Shown here: in pieces, positions 48,513-58,273 of the stretch
Layout: every line of letters begins with the position of its first letter
Position numbering within the stretch: the first letter of the stretch is position 1
Origin: Alphaproteobacteria bacterium
GTDB lineage: Bacteria > Pseudomonadota > Alphaproteobacteria > Caulobacterales > Maricaulaceae
DNA: 64,000 nt
Direction of reading: 5' to 3'
NCBI GenBank assembly: GCA_024742735.1
Contig: JANSXV010000003.1
Span: forward strand, 186,001 to 250,000
The notes under the pieces: model-generated
The model's database searches: none
Told to the model about the DNA's origin: nothing
Seen by the model: the letters and a program-made list of their open reading frames with translations, nothing else
Position numbers and translations under genes: made by a program

Positions 48513-51500
48513 CTACCGACCGATCCGCACCCGCCCGGCCTGCGAGCGGGCGAACACGTCGGGCGCGTACATGTCCTCGGCCACAGCGCCGGGGATGGCG
48601 AAATCGCCCGGCGTGACCGCGCGCACGACATAGGCCACCCGTGAGCTGGGCGCATAGCGCGGGCTGGTCGTGATCGCCGCCACGAACCGGTCATCGCGCG
48701 CTTCGGCGATATCGGTGCGGGCCAGATCGCCCAGGAAGCTGTAGACGCCGTTGTCGCCTGCATCGGACTGGGTCAGCAGCGCCTCGATCTCGAACCCGGC
48801 GGGCAGGAGATCAGCGATGATATAGCTCGCGCGGGCCTGACGCTTCGGCGACAAGGTCAGAGCGATCACGAACCGGTCGCCCTGCCGGGCCGCCGACAGG
48901 TTGGCTGGCCGGCCATCGGTGGTCAGGACACGCTTGACGATCTCCAGCTCGGAGGAGACCGGTTCCGGGGCTTCGGACGGTGACCCTGTGGCCATCACGC
49001 TGAGGAAGATCGGCCGGTCGCCAGTGTTGGTGAAGGTCCCCGCCTCATCGATGGACACGTCATCAAACGTGACGGCGGCGGGGTTGGACGCCTGGCCGTC
49101 ATAGCTGACCGAGACCGTATCGCTGTCCCCCGACAACGCCCTGGCCGCAAGGATGAGCCACGCTTTCTCCTGCGTGGTCAGTCGGGCCGGCTCGCGCATA
49201 TCGCGGGCGAGCGGCTGGGCCAGTTGCTCCACGAGATCGCCGAACCCGGCTTCAGCAGCCAGCGCCAGCACCCCGGCCCGGTCGCGCAGGGGCGTCTGAT
49301 ACCAGTCGCCGCGGTTTTCATAGCCCAGAGCCCGCACCGCCGCGTCGAAGGCGCTCGCCGCCCGCGCCCGGTCGCCCATGGCCGCCAGACCCGCACCGAT
49401 ATGGGCGCGCGCCAGCGGGCTCTCGATGGCCGACAGGCGCTCATCATGCATGTAGCGCAGCCGCGAGCGATCAGCCTGCCCAGCCCGGGCCAGCACGTAG
49501 AGCGCATAGGCGCCGGACCGGTCCAGCAGGCGCTGGCGCGTGTCGCGGGTCCAGTTCGGGTTGCCGATATCGTCGTCATAGCCTGACCGCCAAAGCTCGC
49601 CCTGGCTGATGGGCTGGAGTGAGGACAGGGCGCGGCTCAGGGCTGCTTCGGGAACCGGGTAACCGGCCTCCGCGGCGCGGACCAGGAAGTCAGCCGTGTA
49701 GGCCCCGATCCAGGGCGAGGCCTGGCGGTCGCCGACTCGCCACAGGCCGAACGCCCCGTCCGCGCTCTGGCGTGACAGGATGGTTTCGATGGCCGAACGC
49801 ACAGCGCCGGCGGCGCCGTCAGGGGCGTCGTCTCCAGCGAGCGCGGCCAGCTGTTCAGCATAGAGCAGCGGCATGACCCGGCTGACCAGCTGCTCCGAAC
49901 ACGCATAAGGATAGCGGTAGAGCGACCCGTAAAGCGCGGCCGCATCGATGGGGCTGGAGGCCGCCGTCACCTGAAGTTCGCCCGAGCCCGGCGTGTAGCC
50001 GGCCAGCATGGTGGCATCGGGCCTATAGCTCTGACCGGCGCGCAGGACGACACGGTCGATCCGGGTCGCCGGCAGGTAGGGGGAGCGCACCTGGATGGGA
50101 TAGTCGCTGGCGACGGTGAAGTCGCCGGGGCCGTCCACGGTGAGGCCCAGACGCGCGATCCCTTCAGCCTGGCCGATCAGGCGCGCGGACCCGTCCTCGC
50201 GCTCGCCCTGGGAGAGACCCATGGTGACCGCGCCGCCTTCGACCGTGACCGGTCCTTCGGCGGAGACTGTGAGGGCGTATTCGCCCTCCGGACCGTCGAT
50301 ATTATCCAGCGTCACCGTGGCTTCAGCTGCGTCGCCCGGCGCCAGGAAGCGCGGCAGAATCAGCTCGGCGGGCACCGCGTCACGCACGGTGATGGGCCGG
50401 TCCCCGGCGCCCAGCCCGGTCCGCGACCAGGCCACAGCCATCAGGCGCAGCTCGCCGTTGAAATCCGGCAGGTCCAGCTCGATCCGCCCCTGCCCGTCCC
50501 GGCCCAGCTCCACGATGCCGGAGAACAGGGCGACGGACCTGGTCGGCACGACCGACAGCCCAGCCCCGCCGATCTGGTCGCCCCCCGAACGCAGCGCAGC
50601 CGCCGCGCCCTGGTTGGGGTCCAGCAGCCGTCCGTAATCGTCCAGCAGATCAACGCCCAGGCGCTCCTTGCCGAAGAACACGTCCACTGGGTTCGGCGAT
50701 TGATGGCCGGTAAGCAGCAGAATGCCCTCATCCACGGCGGCGAGCGTCAGGAAGACCGGCTCGTTGGGCCCGGTCGTCGCAGACACGTCGATGGTGAGGG
50801 TCTGGTTCGGCTCGACCACCTGGGGCGCATCCAGCGCGATGTCGAAGGTGCGTGGACCGACATCCACCGGCACATAGGCGACGCCGACGGCTCGGCGCGG
50901 CAACGGCTGATCCACCGGATCACGCGGAGTATGGACGGTCACCATGACATAGGCGCCCTGCCCCCACTCGTCGCTGACGGGGATCGAGATCTCCGCACCG
51001 GCGTCGGTCACTTCGATCTGCTGGACATCCAGAACGCGGTCTGTGGCGACCACGATATCGGCAAGACCGGCATACGGCGCCTGAATGGTGATGGCCGCAG
51101 CCTCGCCGACCGCAACCGGGCCCTCAGGACCCGCGACGGTGACCTGATCGGGCGCGGCTTCGCCCTCGACCGAGCGGCCGCCCCAGCCAACCCAGAAGGC
51201 GCGGCTGGCCACATCCTGTCCCTGATAGGACGCGATGAGGCGGTAGGAGCCCCAGTCAAGCGGAGGCGTTTCGATGCTGGCCGCACCGTCTGCAGTGCTG
51301 CGCACCAGCCCTTGCGTGATCGGCACGATCCGCTCGGTGCGCCGCCAGCGCCAATCGCCGCCGCCGGTGCGATACCAGTCATAGTCAAAGTCCCGGCGCA
51401 CCAGACGCCAGTCCAGGGCGGCCTCCACCGCCTCGCCGGACGCGTTCACGGCGACGGCGGAGAAATTCACCGGCGCATTGCGACGCGCGCGGCCGTCATA

Positions 51501-53375
51501 ATCGGCGCGCAGGCCAGCATAGACCTCGCGCGGGCGATAAGGCACGCGCACATCGTCTGCGACAGCCCGCCCGCCAGGCTCCTGCACCCGCACCACCGCG
51601 CGCAGGCGCAGCGGATAGCTGGACTCAGCACCGAGCCGGCCCGGGCTCAGCGGGAGCTCAGCCGCACCGGCCCCGTCGGCGGCGACACCCGGCAGATCAA
51701 TGAAGCGTTCGGAGAACTGTTCATCATGGAGACCGAAGCTGAACCCGCGCCAGTCCGGGAAGGGGCTGGGATCACGCTGCAGGCGGGCCTCACCGTCGAT
51801 GGGAAGCCCCGCGCCCGGCGCACCGTACAGGAAGCGCACATTCGCCTCGATCATGCGGGTTTCGCCCCGCGCCATGGGCGTTTGAGAGTCCACGTCGAGG
51901 GTCAGCTCGACCCGCTGAGGCACGAAGTCCTCCACCTGGAAGCTGACCTGTCCGACCGTGCCCAGACCATCGATCTCCGCAGCGATACGCCATGACCCCC
52001 GCGCGGCGGCGCGAGGCAGATCAAAGTCCGCCGTCAGACCGCCGGCGTCGCGCGCTCCGTCAAAGCGCACGCGGGCCTGTTCAAGCCCGTTGGGTTGATA
52101 CAGCACCATGGCCCCGGCGCGATTCGTGATCGCGTTCGCCGACGGCCCGCGCAGCAGCGCGCTGGCGTGTACGGTCTCCCCGGGGCGGTAGATGCCCCGG
52201 TCCAGATAGACATAGCCATCCACGACCCCGGCCGGCGCCCGTCCTGTCACCGGCTCGTCCGACAGGTCCACCGGAGCCCGGTTCAGATCCAGCAGCGCGA
52301 AATCCCCTTCCGGCCCGTAGGCGGTGAGCATGCGCGGCGCATCGCCCTCATCACCGGCCAGAAGCGGCCCGTCAAAGGTCAGACGGCCGTCCGCGCCGGT
52401 GCGCCGTGTCGCGAGAATCTCGTTGGAGCGGGCGAGCAGCTGGACCTCCACCCCGCGCACAGGCTGGGCGGTGTCGAGCGATCGCACCACGACCTCCAGC
52501 CCGGTCTCACCGCGATAGGCGGTGAAGGCGAGATCGGTGACGATGAGCCAGCGCCCGGTCCGGGCTGCAGGCTCGCGGTCCTCGCGGTCGAGCGCGGCCG
52601 CATCGGTGAGCTCGACATAGTAGGCGCCGGGCTGCAGCGTCCCCAGCATTTCGGCGACGGGCAGAACAGTCGTGACATTGGCGTTGGTGTCGCCGTCCGT
52701 CTCGACCCGGCCATCGAAGACTGTCACGCCAAGCTCGCCCGGGTCCGACCCGCCCCAGTACCAGCTGCCGGCGGCGGCCTCGAAGCCCTCGTTGATCTCC
52801 CGGAAAATCAGGGACCGGTCCGTCAGCCGGCGCACGCTTACCGCGACTTCATCGACATTGACCGTCTGGATCGCCAGGCCGTCGGCCTCGATACGCGGCA
52901 GGATTATGCCGGAGCCGGAAAACGCGACACGCGCCGGTCGGTCATCGAACACCAGCGTCGTGGATTCGTCCGCAGCCAACTCGCGCCCGTCAGCAGACGG
53001 GAGACCCGCCCGCAGGGTAAGCTGGCGGGTCTGGCCATAGTTCAGACCGCCGACGCAAAGCTGCGACCCGTCGGCGTCCAGCGAGACCGGCTCATCGATC
53101 TGGACATAGGCGGAGTAGTCCACGCTTGGGTCCAGCGCGCCGGAGAACGTCAGGCAGAGCTCCGGGGTCGCGGACTCTGTGTTGACCGCGTAGCGCAGGT
53201 ATTCAAAGGCGCCTGACACTTCAGGCTCGGCGCGGGGCGCATCGGCGGGCCGGCTTTCCAGTGCGACGCCGGCGCGGTCGGAAACCGCCGGATCCGTTCC
53301 GCTGCGCTCCCCGCATGCTGAAAGCGCAAGGGCCGCCGCAGCCGCCGCCAGAATCCAGACCGATTTCGTCGCCAT
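48513..53375 (-). CDS. Bacterial alpha-2-macroglobulin lipoprotein, YfhM-like
   Basis: A 1620-residue protein, close to the length of E. coli YfhM. A lipobox (LSACG, Cys near 21) anchors it in the periplasm. MG-type beta domains fill residues about 60-1050; the thioester motif is present as CSEQ with Cys1159 in YPYACSEQL, followed by the helical thioester domain (SADGAFGLWR). It is thought to trap attacking proteases covalently when the peptidoglycan is breached. The partner PBP1C downstream would repair the wall. The upstream leader shows no special signal. Confidence 0.95.
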   Translation of the reverse strand: MATKSVWILAAAAAALALSACGERSGTDPAVSDRAGVALESRPADAPRAEPEVSGAFEYLRYAVNTESATPELCLTFSGALDPSVDYSAYVQIDEPVSLDADGSQLCVGGLNYGQTRQLTLRAGLPSADGRELAADESTTLVFDDRPARVAFSGSGIILPRIEADGLAIQTVNVDEVAVSVRRLTDRSLIFREINEGFEAAAGSWYWGGSDPGELGVTVFDGRVETDGDTNANVTTVLPVAEMLGTLQPGAYYVELTDAAALDREDREPAARTGRWLIVTDLAFTAYRGETGLEVVVRSLDTAQPVRGVEVQLLARSNEILATRRTGADGRLTFDGPLLAGDEGDAPRMLTAYGPEGDFALLDLNRAPVDLSDEPVTGRAPAGVVDGYVYLDRGIYRPGETVHASALLRGPSANAITNRAGAMVLYQPNGLEQARVRFDGARDAGGLTADFDLPRAAARGSWRIAAEIDGLGTVGQVSFQVEDFVPQRVELTLDVDSQTPMARGETRMIEANVRFLYGAPGAGLPIDGEARLQRDPSPFPDWRGFSFGLHDEQFSERFIDLPGVAADGAGAAELPLSPGRLGAESSYPLRLRAVVRVQEPGGRAVADDVRVPYRPREVYAGLRADYDGRARRNAPVNFSAVAVNASGEAVEAALDWRLVRRDFDYDWYRTGGGDWRWRRTERIVPITQGLVRSTADGAASIETPPLDWGSYRLIASYQGQDVASRAFWVGWGGRSVEGEAAPDQVTVAGPEGPVAVGEAAAITIQAPYAGLADIVVATDRVLDVQQIEVTDAGAEISIPVSDEWGQGAYVMVTVHTPRDPVDQPLPRRAVGVAYVPVDVGPRTFDIALDAPQVVEPNQTLTIDVSATTGPNEPVFLTLAAVDEGILLLTGHQSPNPVDVFFGKERLGVDLLDDYGRLLDPNQGAAAALRSGGDQIGGAGLSVVPTRSVALFSGIVELGRDGQGRIELDLPDFNGELRLMAVAWSRTGLGAGDRPITVRDAVPAELILPRFLAPGDAAEATVTLDNIDGPEGEYALTVSAEGPVTVEGGAVTMGLSQGEREDGSARLIGQAEGIARLGLTVDGPGDFTVASDYPIQVRSPYLPATRIDRVVLRAGQSYRPDATMLAGYTPGSGELQVTAASSPIDAAALYGSLYRYPYACSEQLVSRVMPLLYAEQLAALAGDDAPDGAAGAVRSAIETILSRQSADGAFGLWRVGDRQASPWIGAYTADFLVRAAEAGYPVPEAALSRALSSLQPISQGELWRSGYDDDIGNPNWTRDTRQRLLDRSGAYALYVLARAGQADRSRLRYMHDERLSAIESPLARAHIGAGLAAMGDRARAASAFDAAVRALGYENRGDWYQTPLRDRAGVLALAAEAGFGDLVEQLAQPLARDMREPARLTTQEKAWLILAARALSGDSDTVSVSYDGQASNPAAVTFDDVSIDEAGTFTNTGDRPIFLSVMATGSPSEAPEPVSSELEIVKRVLTTDGRPANLSAARQGDRFVIALTLSPKRQARASYIIADLLPAGFEIEALLTQSDAGDNGVYSFLGDLARTDIAEARDDRFVAAITTSPRYAPSSRVAYVVRAVTPGDFAIPGAVAEDMYAPDVFARSQAGRVRIGR

Positions 53376-53608
53376 GCCCGCGTCTCCTGTCCCTCGTCTC
53401 CCCAGACGGGTCAGACAATGGCACAGGCTTTAAGGCGAAGGAATGGCGGCGCTTTAACGCGGCGGATCAGTCTGCAGCGTTCGGTTACACCAATCCGGCG
53501 GATTCACGCCGCAACCCATTGGGCGTTGCTCCACCTATCCGGCATCGGCGGCGTGGATGAACCGGGCCATGGCCCTGGTCGGCAGGCCGGAAGCTGAGCC
53601 TCCGCACC
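53376..53608. other. Intergenic stretch without a gene
   Basis: This 233-base gap separates the macroglobulin gene from the end of thrS; both are on the minus strand, so it must carry the macroglobulin promoter and perhaps a thrS terminator. I see neither a convincing hairpin with a T-run nor a clear -35/-10 pair. Confidence 0.5.
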
Positions 53609-55471
53609 CTATTCCGGCTTGGCCAGGTCCGCGCGCGCCTTCTGCTCTTTGGCGATCCGTTCAATGAGAGCGCCCACGCTCATGGTCCCGATATCGCCGT
53701 GGTCGCGATGGCGCACGGCCACTTGCCCGGCTTCGGCCTCGGCGTCGCCGACCACCAGCATGTAGGGGATCTGACGGGTCTGGGCGTTGCGGATCTTTTT
53801 CTGCATGCGTTCAGCCGCCATGTCGGCTTCGACGCGCACGCCGCCATGAACGGTGTCCACATCGGCCTCGAACAGGGCCTTGCGGACCTGTTCAGCGTAG
53901 TCCTCGTGCCGGTCGGCGATGGGGATGACGATGGCCTGCACCGGGGCGATCCAGGTGGGGAACTTGCCGGCATAGTGCTCGATCAGGAAGGCGGTGAACC
54001 GCTCGTGGCTGCCCAGCGGGGCGCGGTGGATGACGTAGACGGGCTTCTTCTCGCCGTCCTTGTCGGTATAGCCCAGCTCGAAGCGCTTGGTGGCCATGAA
54101 ATCAAGCTGGTTGGTGGAGATGGCGTATTCGGTGCCGACGACCGACTTCACCATGAAGTCCACCTTCGGCCCGTAGAAGGCCGCCTCGCCCTCCACCTCC
54201 TTGTAAGGATAACCGGACTCGTCCATGGCCGCTTTCAGGATGCCCAGCGCCTTCTTCCAGCCCTCCACATCGTCGACGTATTTTTCCAGGTTCTCGAAAT
54301 CCGGAAGCGACAGGCGCATCCAGAAATCCTCGATCCCGAACAGGCGGTAATACTCCGCGTGCATGTGCATCACGGCCAGAAACTCGTCCTTGGCCTGGTC
54401 CTCGCGGCAATAGATGTGCGCATCGTTCTGGCAGAAGCCGCGCACGCGCATCAGGCCCGACAGGCCGCCGGAGGCTTCATGGCGATAGACCTGGCCATAT
54501 TCTGACAGCCGGACCGGCAGATCCCGGTAGCTCCACTGGTCGTGGGCGTAGATCATGTGGTGGTGCGGGCAGTTCATCGGGCGCAGATAGTATTCCTGCT
54601 CGTCGATGATCATGGGCGCGTACATGTCTTCTGCGTAGTAGGGCAGGTGGCCGGACTTGAAATACAGGTCCGCCTTGGTGATGTGCGGCGTCGAAACCCG
54701 GTGATAGCCGGCGCGGTGTTCGGTGTTACGCGCCAGGCGCTCCAGCTCGTCGCGGATGACATTGCCGGCCGGCAGCCACATGGGCAGGCCGGAGCCGACC
54801 TCGTCCACGATGGTGAACAGGCCCAGCTCCTTGCCGATCTTGCGATGGTCGCGCTTGGCCTGCTCCTCCAGGCGCAGCAGTTCGGCGTCCAGCTCTTCCT
54901 TGGTGGGGAAGGCGACGGCGTGGATGCGCTGGAGCTGGGCGTTCTTCTGATCGCCGCGCCAGTAGGCCCCGGCGATGGAGCGCAGCTTGAAGTGACCGAC
55001 CTGGCCGGCATGGTCCACGTGGGGACCCCGGCACAGATCAACGAAGTCGCCAGTGCGGTAGAAGCTGATCGTGTCCAGCCCGTCCCCGGCGACGCTTTCA
55101 TCACCGGTCTCCTTGGCGATGGCCGTGGAGCCCTTCTCTTTCAGAAGCTTCAGGAGTTCGACTTTGAACGGCTGGTTCTCGCGATCCATGTAGGCGATCG
55201 CCTCGTCCACATTCAGCTCCTCGCGGTCGAAGCGATGCTTTTTCTTGCGCAGCTCCTTCATGCGCTTCTCGATGCGCTGAAGGTCCTCCTGGGTCAGGGT
55301 CTCATCGAGCTTGATGTCGTAGAAAAAGCCGGTCCCGGTCGCCGGGCCCACGCCGAACTGGGCGTTCGGAAACAGGTCCTTGACGGCGGCGGCCATGAGG
55401 TGCGCAGCGGAATGGCGGCGCGTATCGGCGGAAAACTCTTGCTCGGACATGGGGCTTGGTTCTTGCGGCAT
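53609..55471 (-). CDS. thrS: Threonyl-tRNA synthetase lacking the N-terminal TGS domain
   Basis: A 620-residue class II synthetase. It begins directly at the editing domain (RHSAAHLMAAAV near 19-30, with the HxxxH motif), whereas most bacterial enzymes first have a TGS domain of about 60 residues. The gene upstream leaves only about 92 bases, so the domain cannot be encoded there. The editing site is complete (CRGPHVDHAGQVGHFKL). The catalytic core has the zinc-binding Cys in RPMNCPHHH, motif 2 YRHEASGGLSGLMRVRGF and motif 3 HRAPLGSHERF. The anticodon-binding domain spans the last ~100 residues. Two start codons (55471, 55450) are possible. Confidence 0.95.
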   Translation of the reverse strand: MPQEPSPMSEQEFSADTRRHSAAHLMAAAVKDLFPNAQFGVGPATGTGFFYDIKLDETLTQEDLQRIEKRMKELRKKKHRFDREELNVDEAIAYMDRENQPFKVELLKLLKEKGSTAIAKETGDESVAGDGLDTISFYRTGDFVDLCRGPHVDHAGQVGHFKLRSIAGAYWRGDQKNAQLQRIHAVAFPTKEELDAELLRLEEQAKRDHRKIGKELGLFTIVDEVGSGLPMWLPAGNVIRDELERLARNTEHRAGYHRVSTPHITKADLYFKSGHLPYYAEDMYAPMIIDEQEYYLRPMNCPHHHMIYAHDQWSYRDLPVRLSEYGQVYRHEASGGLSGLMRVRGFCQNDAHIYCREDQAKDEFLAVMHMHAEYYRLFGIEDFWMRLSLPDFENLEKYVDDVEGWKKALGILKAAMDESGYPYKEVEGEAAFYGPKVDFMVKSVVGTEYAISTNQLDFMATKRFELGYTDKDGEKKPVYVIHRAPLGSHERFTAFLIEHYAGKFPTWIAPVQAIVIPIADRHEDYAEQVRKALFEADVDTVHGGVRVEADMAAERMQKKIRNAQTRQIPYMLVVGDAEAEAGQVAVRHRDHGDIGTMSVGALIERIAKEQKARADLAKPE

Positions 55472-55563
55472 CAGGCGTGAATGGGAACAGCCGGCGCGCG
55501 AACGCCAGCGTCCGCCCGATTTAGGGGTTTCGCCGCCGCCTGTCCACGAAGCGCAGCGGCGGG

Positions 55564-56178
55564 CTACTCCTCGATCCGCGCGCGCAGCTGTTCGATCAGG
55601 GCGGAGCGATAAAAATCGCTGGTCTGCGCTTCGGCCTCATCGAGAAAGCCCTGCATTTCGGCCTCGTCGATCACCGGATAGGCCTCGCAGCCTTCAAACA
55701 GGCCGCTGAGCGCGTAATGAGGAAAACCGACGAGCCCGGCGAAGCGGCCCGCTTCAGCCGAACGCCGGATCAGCTCGCCGCCATAGCAGGGGTCGGCCCC
55801 GCGCCCGTCCCAGTCGATCAGGCGGATATATCCGACCACGAACAGGGACTGGGGATAGCCCGCCGCAAGCGCGGCGTCGCGATAGGGCTGACCCGCCTCA
55901 TGCATCCCTGAATACCCGTAGGCGCGAGCCAGCTGATAGTTCAGGCGCGGATTGCCGGGGTCGGCCTCCACCGCCGCGCGGCACGCCTCCACGGCGGCGG
56001 GCAGGTCCATCTCAGGACGGCGCAGGCCCGGCGCGACCGCCTCGGGGTCATCGGGGTGGGAGGCCAGCCGGTCGCACTCGGTCACCGTGCGGTCATGATC
56101 GGCGCGGTCATAGGTCTCGATGGCGTCCAGCGGCAGGAGCACGGCCTGAAAGGCGGCGACGGCGGCAATAACGGACAT
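55564..56178 (-). CDS. Exported TPR/Sel1-type repeat protein
   Basis: A 204-residue protein with a weakly hydrophobic N-terminus (1-18) that could be a signal peptide. The body shows helical repeat character: AVEACRAAVEADPGNPRLNYQLARAYGYSG (about 62-91) is a TPR-like unit, and GGELIRRSAEAGRFAGLVGF a Sel1-like one. Four cysteines (CDRLA, ACRAA, DPCYG, EGCEA) may form disulfides if exported. No specific function can be given. It sits upstream of thrS on the same strand, 25 bases after the hypothetical protein gene. Confidence 0.65.
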   Translation of the reverse strand: MSVIAAVAAFQAVLLPLDAIETYDRADHDRTVTECDRLASHPDDPEAVAPGLRRPEMDLPAAVEACRAAVEADPGNPRLNYQLARAYGYSGMHEAGQPYRDAALAAGYPQSLFVVGYIRLIDWDGRGADPCYGGELIRRSAEAGRFAGLVGFPHYALSGLFEGCEAYPVIDEAEMQGFLDEAEAQTSDFYRSALIEQLRARIEE

Positions 56179-56202
56179 GGGCGAACCTCCTTCGTTGCGG
56201 GT

Positions 56203-56649
56203 TTATTTGACCCGGCGTTCCTTGATCAGCGTGCGCTTGTAGAGCTCGTCATCCTTGAACCAGTGCCAGGTCCGGCCGCGCTTGGTGGAACAGGCGCTAA
56301 GCTGGATCATTTCGTAGAGATATTCGCCCGGCAGATCCTTGCGCTTCCAGGTCAGGCAGACCGTGCGGTCGTCGATCTCCCAGGCGCATCCCTCGATGCG
56401 CTCGGTGTCCCACCAGATGCGCCCCTCCGCGTAAGTCGCGGGGAAGACATGCTCTTCGGTGCGCCCGTCGGCCCACTCATAGCGATTGGTCTGGTGGTAG
56501 TCCCACTCGCCCTCGTCGGGAAAGCGGCAGGTCAGATGGGATCTGTGCTGATCGAGCTGATTATTCTCGGCGTCCACATGGGTGTAGGTCCCCTCCCATT
56601 CGCCGGCGTGGCGGGCGAGAACAGGCATGCGCCAGCGGATCAGTTTCAT
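56203..56649 (-). CDS. Hypothetical protein, possible calycin-like beta barrel
   Basis: A 148-residue protein without a signal. It is rich in Trp, Tyr and charged residues arranged as alternating strands (RHAGEWEGTYTHVD, GEWDYHQTNRYEW, RIWWDTERIEG, DRTVCLTWKR), as in lipocalin/calycin-like barrels that bind small hydrophobic ligands. The opening HAGEWEGTYTHVD is typical of that group. I do not recognise a named family. An AAGGGGAAG site precedes ATG 56649. It is divergent from the crotonase gene. Confidence 0.6.
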   Translation of the reverse strand: MKLIRWRMPVLARHAGEWEGTYTHVDAENNQLDQHRSHLTCRFPDEGEWDYHQTNRYEWADGRTEEHVFPATYAEGRIWWDTERIEGCAWEIDDRTVCLTWKRKDLPGEYLYEMIQLSACSTKRGRTWHWFKDDELYKRTLIKERRVK

Positions 56650-56785
56650 TCAGCTTCCCCTTTGATATACAACGCGACTTCAAACGCGGCCCGGCGGCTG
56701 AAAGCCGTTGACGCCACGCGCTTGGCGGAAAAGATATACCATTTGACGGGCGCGGCCAGAGCGCCGCAGGCAGGCGGGCAGGATC

Positions 56786-57568
56786 ATGAGCAGCGAAGCA
56801 GTCTATCTGACCCGCGACGGTGCGGCGGCCCATCTGGTCCTGAACAAGCCTGAGAAGAAGAACGCCCTGTCCGAAGCCATGTGGCGGGCGATCCCGAGAC
56901 TGCTGGCTGAAGCCGAGGCTGACACGGCGGTGCGCCTGCTCGTGGTGCGCGGCGAAGGCGGGGCATTCGCCGCCGGGGCGGACATATCCGAATTCGAGGA
57001 GGTCTACGCCACCGCCGAACGCGCAGCGGATTATTCGCGCGCCATCGCAGCGGCGCTGGACGGCCTCGCCGCCTTCCCGCGCCCGACCCTCGCCGCCATC
57101 AACGGCGCGTGCGTCGGCGGGGGATGCGGCGTCGCGCTGGCCTGCGACCTGCGCTTTGCGGCGCAAGGGTCGAAGTTCGGCATCACGCCGGGCAAGCTGG
57201 GTCTGGTGTATACGCTGAATGACACGAAACGCCTGATCGACGCGGTGGGCGTTTCCGCCGCCAAGGACATCCTGTTCACCGGGCGCATCCTGGCCTCGGA
57301 CGAGGCGCTTTCGCTGGGCCTGATCGACCGGCTGACCTCGCCTGAGGCGCTGATGGATGAGGTCGCCGCCTTCACCGATCAAGTCGCAGCGACCAGCGCG
57401 GTGTCCGCGCGCATCACCAAGCAAATCATCGCGCGCATTCAGGCCGGCCAAGCCGAGGACGACGCCGAGACTCGCAAGCTGTTCCTGGACGCCTTCCAGG
57501 GCGCGGACTTCCAGGAGGGCTACCGGGCCTTCCTCGCCAAACGCAAACCCGACTTCAAAGGACGCTGA
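56786..57568 (+). CDS. Enoyl-CoA hydratase/isomerase family protein lacking both hydratase glutamates
   Basis: A 260-residue crotonase-fold protein. The CoA/oxyanion-hole segments AAGADISEF (about 61-69) and GACVGGGCGVALACDLRF are intact. However, the two catalytic Glu of rat hydratase (GGGCE and QPE) are Gly (GGGCG) and Pro (FGITPG), so it is unlikely to be a classical enoyl-CoA hydratase. It may be an isomerase, hydrolase or decarboxylase of the superfamily. It starts at ATG 56786. A TTGACG at 56708-56713 could be its -35. The GST gene follows three bases after its stop. Confidence 0.88.
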   Translation: MSSEAVYLTRDGAAAHLVLNKPEKKNALSEAMWRAIPRLLAEAEADTAVRLLVVRGEGGAFAAGADISEFEEVYATAERAADYSRAIAAALDGLAAFPRPTLAAINGACVGGGCGVALACDLRFAAQGSKFGITPGKLGLVYTLNDTKRLIDAVGVSAAKDILFTGRILASDEALSLGLIDRLTSPEALMDEVAAFTDQVAATSAVSARITKQIIARIQAGQAEDDAETRKLFLDAFQGADFQEGYRAFLAKRKPDFKGR

Positions 57569-57571
57569 TCC

Positions 57572-58225
57572 ATGCCCGTTCTGTATTCCTCTGACCTCTC
57601 GCCCTACGCCGCGCGCGTGCGCCTGGCGGTTTACTGGAAGGGGCTGGAGAACCGGGTCGCATTCGACGCCCCGCCCGGCGGCCTGAAGAGCGAGGAGTAC
57701 CGCGCGATCAATCCGCTGGGGAAGATCCCGGCTCTGAAGCTGGACTCCGGCTTCTGCCTGCCGGAATCCGAGTTGATCGTGGAGTATCTGGAAGATCAGT
57801 ATCCGGTCCGCCCCCTGCGCCCGGCCGGGGCGGAGAACGCCGCCCGCGCCAGGCTCGTCGCGCGCATCGCCGACCTCTATCTCGCCCCAGGGCTGGCCCC
57901 GCTCTTCCTCAACGCTGACCCCTCCAAACGCGACGACGCGGCGGTGGAGCAGGGCTTCACCACGGTGGCCAAGGCGCTCGACGACATCGAAGGCTTCCTG
58001 GACGAGACCGGCCCCTGGGCGATCGGGACACAGCCCTCCACCGCCGACTGCGCGCTGGCGCCGGTCTTCTGGTTCATCGCCTGGGCCGACGCCTGGTATC
58101 AGCGCTCCACATTGGCCGACCGGCCGGCCTGCGCGCGCGTGTTTGAGAAGGCCAAGGCCGACGACGCCGCCTCGCGCGTGTTCGGCGAGCTGGAGCGCGG
58201 ATTGAAGGCGCGCTTCGGCGGCTGA
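57572..58225 (+). CDS. Glutathione S-transferase family protein
   Basis: A 217-residue GST. The N-terminal thioredoxin fold carries SDLSPYAARVRLAVYWKGL (catalytic Ser near 5-8), INPLGKIPALKL with the cis-Pro, and LPESELIVEYLEDQYP for glutathione binding. The C-terminal helical domain has the N-capping TADCALAPVFWF. It resembles maleylacetoacetate isomerase-like (zeta) GSTs in the opening SPYAARVRLA, but the exact class is uncertain. It is co-transcribed with the crotonase gene, suggesting work on a shared acyl-CoA or aromatic intermediate. Confidence 0.9.
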   Translation: MPVLYSSDLSPYAARVRLAVYWKGLENRVAFDAPPGGLKSEEYRAINPLGKIPALKLDSGFCLPESELIVEYLEDQYPVRPLRPAGAENAARARLVARIADLYLAPGLAPLFLNADPSKRDDAAVEQGFTTVAKALDDIEGFLDETGPWAIGTQPSTADCALAPVFWFIAWADAWYQRSTLADRPACARVFEKAKADDAASRVFGELERGLKARFGG

Positions 58226-58273
58226 TCGCCTTTAGCCCGGCATTAACCGGGAGCGTGCCCTAGTCCACCCGTC

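Noticed and set aside
55472-55563. Upstream extension of thrS that might encode the TGS domain
   Set aside because: The frame is open but the gap holds only about 30 codons and lacks protein-like composition or a start with a ribosome binding site.
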